Shown here: piece after piece, positions 1 through 5,618 of the stretch
How the letters are laid out: each line of letters opens with the position of its first letter
Position numbering within the stretch: the stretch's first letter is position 1
DNA from: Bacillota bacterium
Lineage (GTDB): Bacteria > Bacillota > DTU065
NCBI GenBank assembly: GCA_012842235.1
Contig: DUTE01000191.1
Coordinates: 1-6,211 of the forward strand
Reading direction: 5' to 3'
DNA length: 6,211 bases
Program-made: the position numbers and the translations under genes
Notes under the pieces: generated by a model
What the model was told of the DNA's origin: nothing
Databases searched by the model: none
The model's input: the letters and a program-made list of their open reading frames with translations, nothing else

Positions 1-179
1 AAGAAAACAGGTAAAAATAAATCCCTGCTAATTGCGTCTCCTTTTAAGCTTTTTAATTGGAGTCGTGTTGTCATATAATTCATAGCAGTTGTTTTTTTGC
101 AACGTTGATTTGCTAGTGTAACAAATTCATGGCAAAGTTTATTCTCTATCCATGATATTTTTCCTCTTAATTTTCCCAT
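1..179 (-). CDS. Possible partial ORF of unknown function, cut by the left edge
   Basis: A minus-strand frame opens at ATG 179-177 and stays open for 59 codons to the window edge, so its C-terminus is not visible. An in-frame TAA lies at 185-183, fixing the 5' limit. The peptide is basic, with many Lys and Arg residues, two Cys and no obvious membrane segment; I do not recognise a family. No Shine-Dalgarno sequence precedes the ATG; the upstream sequence is AT-only (TATATAAATT). If used, the start would need a leaderless or otherwise unusual mode of initiation. The frame lies just beyond the hairpin that ends the operon, so it would be a separate transcription unit. It may equally be a chance open frame in an intergenic region. 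Confidence 0.25.
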   Translation of the reverse strand, partial: MGKLRGKISWIENKLCHEFVTLANQRCKKTTAMNYMTTRLQLKSLKGDAISRDLFLPVF

Positions 180-194
180 AATTTATATAGTGCA

Positions 195-238
195 AAGTAA
201 TTAGCCAAGGCTAAAGCCCTGGCTAATTACTTCTTTTT
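195..238. terminator. Long hairpin terminator at the end of the operon, probably bidirectional
   Basis: Positions 195-211 pair with 216-232 to form a 17-bp stem with a single G-T wobble, closed by a 4-nt loop at 212-215. On the plus strand the stem is followed by TCTTTTTG (232-239), a good U-tract. On the minus strand the tail is weaker: only the TTT at the stem end, then GCAC. The stop codon (TAG, 225-223) of the DUF4129 gene lies inside the 5' arm of the minus-strand hairpin. The structure most likely ends the minus-strand operon, and by sequence it is an even better terminator for plus-strand transcripts arriving from the left edge. Confidence 0.8.
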
Positions 239-1737
239 GCATAACCTCTAACTGACTGTAGAATTTTTTGAAAGAAGTTCTCTGCTTTTTTATTTTCGAC
301 TTGATCTGGCTCAACAAAGTTGTATCTTGCTCCATGATAAAGCTCTGTAAGCCCAACTATTTCTTCTATTCGCTCAGGAAAAAGTTCTTCTAAAACTAAA
401 CCAAACTCATGTGCTGTTTTATATGACTCTCGTTTGATACCTTTTTTTTCAGCCTCGATAAGAAGCTCCCCATAAAGCCTTCTTATCTCATTTGTTGCAA
501 CCACATTATAAGACACTTTTTTCCTCTGGAAAAGATCTTTTATCTGTTCTGTAACAACTTTTCTTTGTTTTTGAGCTTTGGGGGAAATCTTTTTAAAGAA
601 ATTTTTAAGCGAATTAAATAAATAAGTTATCGACTCAATTATCTTTCTTAAGAGTCTTGGCAGGCTATCAGGATTTTCTTGAGCTACTTTTACTAAATGA
701 TATAAAATCGTGCCGACTATTAAAACAAACAAACCTATTCTTAGTAGCAAAACCCCTGCTGCATAATATTTGTATATTGAGTTTACCTCAATTTCTCCGT
801 CAGGAAACAAAATTTCGGGGCGTTCAAGAGAATCCACTAAATCTGTTTCAAGAGAAGGCAGAGGACCCTGTTTGTGGATAAAAGGAATAAGCGCTTTTAT
901 CACATCGGGAACGTAGAAATAAACTGGCGAAAGATCATCAGGTAGGATCGCCGCTACTACTGAAAACAGTGCAAGAAACAGTAGTGTCCATATCACCCAC
1001 TTCGTTCCCAAATCTTCATCTATATTGGATTTAGTTCTACTCCATTCCTTAGCTTTTTGTAAATAAAACATCATTGTAGCAACGGCTATTGTTCCCATGG
1101 CTAATATGGCACCAAAAAGATTTATCAACGATCTTAAAGAATGAGCTTGATTCATTCTTTGCTGAAAACTCTGTTCGGCAATGACTACACCAATTAAAAG
1201 TAGTGCCATTGGCCATAATAAAAGTTTTACAAGTTTTTTTCCTGTAATATTTTCTTTTTCAGCTTGACCTGTTGAAACTACCTCTGTTCTTGACTTTTCT
1301 AAGTCTATATAGGAATAGGTAAGAGTCTTAACCAGCTTTCCTGCTTCACGAGAGAGCCGCCAAGCAAAGTAGATAAGAACAAAGGCAAAGATAAAGTTTG
1401 CTTCCAAAAATCGACTTAACTGTAGGTGAGTGACAAATTCATCCCATGGAAGAACAAATAAAGTATATAGTTTGCTAGAAAAAACAAGAACAAATATCTC
1501 GGGAATGCGTGATCTATTTTTCTCAGGTGAATCAGGATGTGCTGTAGAAAAATAACCCACAAAAGAGATAAAAGAGGCAAAAAATCCTAGGTAGAAGTAA
1601 AGGCGAAGATTAGGCCACATAAAAGTAAGTAGTTCAGCTATAGCTGCAGTAAAAGCGAAGGATACAACAGCTATTAAAATAGGTAGTAGCCAAAAAATCA
1701 TCCTTTGCTCATGCTTCTCTCTTTCGTTCAAGTGCAC
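223..1737 (-). CDS. Multi-pass membrane protein with C-terminal DUF4129 domain
   Basis: Last gene of the MoxR-DUF58-DUF4129 module. With the GTG start at 1737-1735 it has 504 residues. About eight hydrophobic segments are visible, near residues 13-38, 44-64, 79-97, 110-128, 169-188, 202-226, 246-265 and 323-348. The loop after segment 7 (about 266-322) is soluble and likely external. The tail from about 350 is basic and likely cytoplasmic. Its last part (about 416-475, from NEIRRLYGELL to ELYHGARY) matches the DUF4129 pattern that ends transglutaminase-like membrane proteins of MoxR operons. No transglutaminase Cys-His-Asp core is visible, so I would not call it an enzyme. Start choice: an ATG at 1746 abuts GGAGG with no spacer, whereas the GTG at 1737 lies 9 nt after it; ATG 1701 is a third option. 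The gene overlaps DUF58 by about 29 bp, suggesting translational coupling. Biochemical function is unknown; a scaffold for MoxR/DUF58 at the membrane is inference. Confidence 0.85.
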   Translation of the reverse strand: MHLNEREKHEQRMIFWLLPILIAVVSFAFTAAIAELLTFMWPNLRLYFYLGFFASFISFVGYFSTAHPDSPEKNRSRIPEIFVLVFSSKLYTLFVLPWDEFVTHLQLSRFLEANFIFAFVLIYFAWRLSREAGKLVKTLTYSYIDLEKSRTEVVSTGQAEKENITGKKLVKLLLWPMALLLIGVVIAEQSFQQRMNQAHSLRSLINLFGAILAMGTIAVATMMFYLQKAKEWSRTKSNIDEDLGTKWVIWTLLFLALFSVVAAILPDDLSPVYFYVPDVIKALIPFIHKQGPLPSLETDLVDSLERPEILFPDGEIEVNSIYKYYAAGVLLLRIGLFVLIVGTILYHLVKVAQENPDSLPRLLRKIIESITYLFNSLKNFFKKISPKAQKQRKVVTEQIKDLFQRKKVSYNVVATNEIRRLYGELLIEAEKKGIKRESYKTAHEFGLVLEELFPERIEEIVGLTELYHGARYNFVEPDQVENKKAENFFQKILQSVRGYAKRSN

Positions 1738-2938
1738 TGATCTCATCCTCCTCTCTTACCTGATAGACTAATAGGGAAGAGGTTGAAGATCTTCCAAGGT
1801 ATTCGCGGTATCTCGTTCCTTCGGTGGTAATTATAACTACCTTAAATCCACTTTCTATTAAAACCTGTGAAAATGTTATTAGTTCCCTAGAATCTCTAGG
1901 AACAATGAGAATTACTGTTGCCCCCCAAGGAAGTCTTGCTTTGACTCTACTTGCGAGTTCTAAAAATGGTTCTGCTTGTTGAGTACCTTCAATACGAGCC
2001 AAGATCTCTAATATCTTTTTCCCCTGTCCTTTTTTAGGTGTAATGTTATCTAAAGGCAAAGAGTCTAAAACTTGAAAATCAGAAAAAGCTGAAGCTTCAG
2101 CAACTGCAACTCCATTTGTAGCTAAACCTATTGCTTGGTTCTTATGATCAAGGTATGCAGATAGTGAGGCTGCAACAGTAATACCTAATTCTTTCGTATT
2201 TTCATATCTACCTGGATGATAACTGTTACTATCTAAATCGAGAATAATCATAGTATCAAGAGTCATTGTGGCCTCATATTCTTTTACCATTAATTTCTCA
2301 TGCCTTGCTGACGATTTCCAAGAAATACGTTTAGGCGGATCTCCTGCCTGATAGTCTCTAAGCCCCTTTATCTTAAGGGGATCCTCATATATTTTCTGCG
2401 GATGACGAAGGTTACCAAGTGGTTGAGTAGATGTAACACCTAATTCTTCAAGGGATCTTACTCGGGGATAGACTGTTACATAATCAAATAGTTGTACTTC
2501 AAGCTCTCTTTTATATAAGCCAAATAGATCCCCTAACTCTAGTTTGGTAGGCCCTACGAGATAGGCTCCCCTTCTTGAACCAAAAAGCGAATATTCAAGA
2601 ACCCTAGTCTCATTGGGTTTTAATGATATAACCCAACTCATCCCCGATTGAACCTTTGGCCCTATCTGCCTTGGAAATGCTTCATTAATCTTCAACCAAA
2701 CCACTGGATATTTACTATTGTTTTCTATTTTAAGTTTTACTTTCATTCTCTCGCCAAAAAACATGGCATCCGATTCTATTTCTCGAGAAATAGTTAACTG
2801 TTCTTCTGCCTTCCTTAGCAAAATCGGTGGTATAAGCCAGACCATTAAAAGAAGATAAAACATAAAATAAATATATGGTCCACGAAATAAAAGAGCGGCA
2901 ATACCAGCTAACCAAATAAGAATACTCCAATCAGCCAC
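1709..2938 (-). CDS. DUF58 domain protein, MoxR partner
   Basis: A 409-residue protein starting at GTG 2938-2936. Two hydrophobic segments occupy residues 5-18 and 22-41, followed by a beta-rich stretch (about 50-160). The DUF58 signature lies around 192-222: GLRDYQAGDPPKRISWKSSARH and then LMVKEYE. The C-terminal half resembles a von Willebrand A fold, with the strand MIILDLDSN (230-238) where a MIDAS DxSxS would sit. Here it reads D234, D236, N238, so metal binding is uncertain. DUF58 proteins are nearly always encoded beside MoxR ATPases and are thought to be their membrane-anchored partners; the order here fits. The start lacks its own Shine-Dalgarno sequence and may depend on a leader ORF (see 2931-2981). 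ATG 2863, near residue 26, would delete the first membrane segment, and an in-frame TAG at 2977-2975 limits any extension. The end overlaps the next gene. Family assignment is firm; the substrate is unknown. Confidence 0.93.
   Translation of the reverse strand: MADWSILIWLAGIAALLFRGPYIYFMFYLLLMVWLIPPILLRKAEEQLTISREIESDAMFFGERMKVKLKIENNSKYPVVWLKINEAFPRQIGPKVQSGMSWVISLKPNETRVLEYSLFGSRRGAYLVGPTKLELGDLFGLYKRELEVQLFDYVTVYPRVRSLEELGVTSTQPLGNLRHPQKIYEDPLKIKGLRDYQAGDPPKRISWKSSARHEKLMVKEYEATMTLDTMIILDLDSNSYHPGRYENTKELGITVAASLSAYLDHKNQAIGLATNGVAVAEASAFSDFQVLDSLPLDNITPKKGQGKKILEILARIEGTQQAEPFLELASRVKARLPWGATVILIVPRDSRELITFSQVLIESGFKVVIITTEGTRYREYLGRSSTSSLLVYQVREEDEISALERKREA
1747..1755 (-). promoter_or_regulatory. 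Ribosome binding site deciding the DUF4129 gene start
   Basis: GAGAGGAGG lies inside the last codons of the DUF58 gene. It is 9 nt from GTG 1737 but directly touches ATG 1746, which favours the GTG as the working start. Confidence 0.6.
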
Positions 2939-2981
2939 GGTGTTGTGCGCAACTTGAATTTTTAGTGCTGGCTCCTATCAA
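2931..2981 (-). CDS. Possible 16-codon leader ORF coupled to DUF58
   Basis: TTG 2981-2979 follows AAAGGAG with an ideal 7-nt spacer, the best ribosome binding site in the MoxR-DUF58 gap. The frame encodes MIGASTKNSSCAQHRG and stops at TGA 2933-2931, two bases beyond the DUF58 start codon (2938-2936). DUF58 itself has no purine-rich site in front of its GTG. Ribosomes ending the leader could therefore re-initiate on DUF58. The peptide has no membrane segment and no run of one amino acid that would suggest classical attenuation. It is supported only by this arrangement; an alternative is that the DUF58 start is simply weak, or that an indel separates the TTG start from the DUF58 frame. Confidence 0.35.
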   Translation of the reverse strand: MIGASTKNSSCAQHRG

Positions 2982-2986
2982 GTTGC
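2949..2986 (-). promoter_or_regulatory. Inverted repeat in the MoxR-DUF58 gap, possible translational control stem
   Basis: Perfect 9-bp arms, GCAACTTGA (2986-2978 on the minus strand) and TCAAGTTGC (2957-2949), enclose a 20-nt loop. The 5' arm covers the TTG start codon of the putative leader ORF, and the loop contains a second GGAG. The stem ends 10 nt before the DUF58 GTG. There is no T-run after it, so it is not a standard terminator. It could act on translation in the mRNA, or serve as a protein-binding dyad in the DNA. Confidence 0.45.
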
Positions 2987-2988
2987 TA

Positions 2989-2995
2989 CTCCTTT
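2989..2995 (-). promoter_or_regulatory. Strong ribosome binding site upstream of DUF58
   Basis: AAAGGAG, with a 7-nt spacer (TAGCAAC) to TTG 2981. It is 50 nt from the DUF58 GTG, too far to serve that start directly. Confidence 0.5.
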
Positions 2996-3026
2996 CTCCG
3001 GTATTGTCAGGCCACTTTAGAATTTT

Positions 3027-3998
3027 TTAACCTATTTCCTCTAATTCAACAGGCACACTCTCTAAAAGATCCTGTAAAACCCGATCTTCTGTTCGTCCTC
3101 TAAGACTACTTTCTGGTTTAAGGATTAGTCTGTGTTTCAATGTAAGAGGAGCTAGATACTTGACATCATCTGGGATAACATATTCTCTTCCCTTTACAGC
3201 AGCAAACGCTTGAGCTGTCTTATATAAGGCAAGCGAGCCACGGGGAGATGCTCCTAAAGCAACATCTTGATGGGTCCTTGTGGCTTGCACAAGCCGAACT
3301 ATATATTCTCTTACAGACTCCTCTACAAATACACGCTTTACTAAATCCTGCATCGCCAAAAGCTGATTACCATCGACGACATTTTCAATACTCTCTACTG
3401 GATGAGAGTACTGCAGACGAACTAAAATCTCATTTTCCTCTTCTTCAGTGGGATATCCTAAACTTATTCGCATTAAAAATCTGTCTAGTTGTGCCTCTGG
3501 TAAAGGAAAAGTCCCTTCATACTCTACTGGATTTTGGGTCGCCATCACTAAAAATGGCCGCGAAAGTTTTCTAGTCTTGCCATCAACAGTAACCTGTCTT
3601 TCTTCCATACACTCTAGAAGTGCTGACTGTGTTCTTGGTGTTGCCCTATTAATCTCATCAGCTAGAACGATCTGGGCAAAAATCGGTCCTTCCTTAAATT
3701 CAAATTCATTAATTTTTTGGTTGTAAATAGAAACACCTGTAACATCGGAAGGCAAGAGGTCTGGGGTAAATTGGATTCGGTTAAACTTTAACCCTAAGGA
3801 TACTGACAAAGCTCTTGCCATCATTGTTTTACCTACACCTGGCACATCTTCAGCTAAGACATGCCCAGAACAAAGAAGAGCAACTAAAATCTGATCAATA
3901 ACCTCTCCTTTGCCAATTATCACTTTCTCCACATTTTCTTTTACTGTAGAACAGAAACTCTGTACTTCTTTAACTTCAGCTAAAGTAATCTTATCCAT
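3027..3998 (-). CDS. MoxR-family AAA+ ATPase
   Basis: A complete 323-residue cytoplasmic ATPase, normal for the family. Visible motifs, in order, are: the Walker A region EDVPGVGKT (50-58); Walker [10 protein letters not shown] (111-119), with catalytic D114 and E115; sensor 1 ATQNP (153-157); the LDRF segment (171-174) preceded by PLPEAQ; and the sensor 2 / lid motif GASPRGS (249-255). MoxR proteins are chaperone-like ATPases, often acting with DUF58 or VWA-domain partners in maturation or stress functions. The DUF58 and DUF4129 genes directly downstream are the expected partners. The start ATG 3998-3996 has a strong GGAGGGG five bases upstream. It lies 28 bp after the anti-sigma stop, so it is probably on the same transcript as the sigma pair. 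The identity is secure; the client of this particular complex is not known. Confidence 0.97.
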   Translation of the reverse strand: MDKITLAEVKEVQSFCSTVKENVEKVIIGKGEVIDQILVALLCSGHVLAEDVPGVGKTMMARALSVSLGLKFNRIQFTPDLLPSDVTGVSIYNQKINEFEFKEGPIFAQIVLADEINRATPRTQSALLECMEERQVTVDGKTRKLSRPFLVMATQNPVEYEGTFPLPEAQLDRFLMRISLGYPTEEEENEILVRLQYSHPVESIENVVDGNQLLAMQDLVKRVFVEESVREYIVRLVQATRTHQDVALGASPRGSLALYKTAQAFAAVKGREYVIPDDVKYLAPLTLKHRLILKPESSLRGRTEDRVLQDLLESVPVELEEIG

Positions 3999-4003
3999 AA
4001 AAT

Positions 4004-4012
4004 CCCCTCCAA
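4004..4012 (-). promoter_or_regulatory. Ribosome binding site of the MoxR gene
   Basis: TTGGAGGGG, separated by ATTTT from the ATG at 3998, fixes that start. It sits in the 28-bp gap after the anti-sigma gene, leaving little room for a separate promoter in the gap itself. Confidence 0.7.
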
Positions 4013-4026
4013 GGTAACGGGCACAC

Positions 4027-5055
4027 CTAGGATAAACGTCTGTAGTAACGCACTAGAGGATATTTATCTATCCAGCGTAACATCTCAGGACCAGTTGCTC
4101 TAACAATAACACCAAAAACTTTGATCCCGTTTTTCTGGATATACTCTAATCTGTCTGATAGATTTGGATCAATGCCCGTCAAATATTGTCTGTAATCAGT
4201 TAACATCTTCGTCCGATTGCGTAGTTCATCCTGCACAGCAACCTCAAATTCTTTAACATTATTTTGTAAAAACCAAACTGGTAGACCCCAAGCATCTAAA
4301 TAAGACATCCAGTTAGGGCTCATAGAAGAATCTCTTGTTGCAATACCTAACCACAGCAGTTCGACATCACTATCTTCAAAAAGTAATTTTAGTTCTGAAA
4401 GATTAACAAACCTATTAAAACTTAGGGAAAATTGCACAGGTTTATCGAGTTCCATAAGAATATCCCTAGGCAGTGTACTTGGTTGTGGAACCGGTACATC
4501 AGGATAATATAGCTCAGAAGAAGCATCTATTGAAGGATATACTCGATCAAGTATGATCGAATCATTGACTAGACTTGCTTGATATATATACGTAAATCTA
4601 TCCTTTTGTCCTGGCGAGGAAAACTGTTGTAATTCAAACCGAAGACTATTGTAACTTTCTCTACTTTGACTGGCTCTAAAGAAGCCAGGATGTAACATCT
4701 CTTCAGCAGTTGCTGCTGCAGTTAATATTTCATAATTAAGCAAATTTGGTCTCGATATTATCGTGGCGAAGATAATAACACCAATAATACAGACCATTAA
4801 AACCCAAAAAGCTGGTTTTAATAGATATTTGAGCATAGAACGAAACCATATTCTTCTGCCAGAAATAGCGTCAACTCGATTATCTTTAATAACTTCTCTA
4901 AATAGTTGCTCTCCTTCTAAGGAATCCTCTAAAATCTTCTGGCAGTCTGAACATTCGCTAAGATGCTCATTAATAAATCGTTTAGTACCAACTCTCACTT
5001 CGTCTTCAATATATAGAGGCAGAAGATCTTGAACGACATCACACTTATTCTTCAT
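4027..5055 (-). CDS. Membrane anti-sigma factor with zinc-finger N-terminus and large external domain
   Basis: A 342-residue partner of the ECF sigma factor encoded just upstream. Residues 1-45 form a zinc-binding anti-sigma domain: C5, then H31-x3-C35-x2-C38. A single hydrophobic span lies at about 80-101, so the N-terminus should be cytoplasmic and residues 102-342 external. The end of the external part (about 205-340, including [26 protein letters not shown] shortened as [12 protein letters not shown], 315-326) resembles the sigma-factor-regulator C-terminal domain found in Bacillota anti-sigma proteins; this is recalled from family patterns and less sure than the zinc finger. ATG 5055-5053 overlaps the end of the sigma gene by 11 bp, with GGGGAGGAG just before it, typical of coupled sigma/anti-sigma synthesis. 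It likely holds the sigma factor at the membrane until an envelope signal reaches the external domain. The signal is unknown. Confidence 0.88.
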   Translation of the reverse strand: MKNKCDVVQDLLPLYIEDEVRVGTKRFINEHLSECSDCQKILEDSLEGEQLFREVIKDNRVDAISGRRIWFRSMLKYLLKPAFWVLMVCIIGVIIFATIISRPNLLNYEILTAAATAEEMLHPGFFRASQSRESYNSLRFELQQFSSPGQKDRFTYIYQASLVNDSIILDRVYPSIDASSELYYPDVPVPQPSTLPRDILMELDKPVQFSLSFNRFVNLSELKLLFEDSDVELLWLGIATRDSSMSPNWMSYLDAWGLPVWFLQNNVKEFEVAVQDELRNRTKMLTDYRQYLTGIDPNLSDRLEYIQKNGIKVFGVIVRATGPEMLRWIDKYPLVRYYRRLS

Positions 5056-5596
5056 TTGGCTCCTCCCCTCTTTGTTCTTCAGCGCTATATAGCTCTCTAA
5101 ACCTAGTACGTGCCCTAAACAATGTCACTTTAACTGTTGTTATAGACTTATCTATGGTATCTGCAATATCCTCATAGGAAAGACCTAGATGGTCTCTTAA
5201 AAGTAAAATGGATCTATAATTCTCTGGTAGCTGCTGCAAAACGTTTTGTACTCTTTTTTGTGTTTCAATAGACTCTAGATACCTCTCTGGCATCTCGCTT
5301 GTAGATGTTGTTGGTAAAAACCCAAGTGGTTCGTCACCAACATAACGTGTCCGATGCCTATACTCGTCAACATAGAGATTATGTGCTATTCTAAATAGCC
5401 AAGCACCTACCTTGTCACCTCTAAAGGATCGTAAGTTCATAAAAGCCCGATAGAAAGTCTCCTGAGTAAGCTCCTCAGCAAGTAAAGGATCTCCTGACAT
5501 ACGGAGCAAATAGTCGTTGATCTTGTTAACATAACGATCATAGAGATCCTTAAAATCTCCAGGCTGTTTCGCTATGAAGTTATCTTTTTGCTCCAT
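5045..5596 (-). CDS. ECF-type sigma-70 family RNA polymerase sigma factor
   Basis: A 183-residue sigma factor containing only regions 2 and 4, the ECF architecture. Region 2 spans about 14-83 and includes DPLLAEELTQETFYRAF (36-52) and the WLFRIAHNLYVDEYR stretch (66-80) that melts and reads the -10 element. A linker (84-112) follows. Region 4 (about 113-168) carries LPENYRSILLLRDHLGLSYE and a helix-turn-helix, IADTIDKSITTVKVTLFRAR (144-163), for the -35 element. The tail is Glu-rich (173-183). ATG 5596-5594 follows a G-rich leader (GAAGGGGCGGTGAC) and lies 22 bp after the rsuA stop. The stop codon overlaps the anti-sigma start. Such sigma factors usually drive their own operon; no convincing ECF promoter is visible just upstream, so the target promoters remain open. 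Candidate targets are this operon and the MoxR module. Confidence 0.95.
   Translation of the reverse strand: MEQKDNFIAKQPGDFKDLYDRYVNKINDYLLRMSGDPLLAEELTQETFYRAFMNLRSFRGDKVGAWLFRIAHNLYVDEYRHRTRYVGDEPLGFLPTTSTSEMPERYLESIETQKRVQNVLQQLPENYRSILLLRDHLGLSYEDIADTIDKSITTVKVTLFRARTRFRELYSAEEQRGEEPNEE
5060..5068 (-). promoter_or_regulatory. Anti-sigma ribosome binding site inside the sigma gene
   Basis: GGGGAGGAG encodes part of the sigma C-terminus (Arg-Gly-Glu-Glu-Pro region) and sits four bases before ATG 5055. It supports that start and translational coupling of the pair. Confidence 0.7.
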
Positions 5597-5618
5597 GTCA
5601 CCGCCCCTTCCCCCTGCC

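Noticed and set aside
100..107. CAACGTTG palindrome at the left end.
   Set aside because: Eight bases of self-complementarity with no paired site or known operator match is within chance.
657..881. Plus-strand open frame opposite the DUF4129 membrane protein.
   Set aside because: It is antisense to a clear coding frame, with no recognisable domain.
2730..2930. Second minus-strand frame overlapping the start of DUF58.
   Set aside because: It is an alternate frame over the DUF58 membrane segments; the DUF58 frame has family motifs and this one does not.
3248..3726. Plus-strand open frames opposite the MoxR gene.
   Set aside because: They lie antisense to a MoxR gene with all AAA+ motifs intact, and their products resemble nothing; they are shadows.
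4763..5032. Plus-strand open frame opposite the anti-sigma N-terminus.
   Set aside because: It is antisense to the zinc finger and membrane span of a well-supported gene, and no family pattern is seen.
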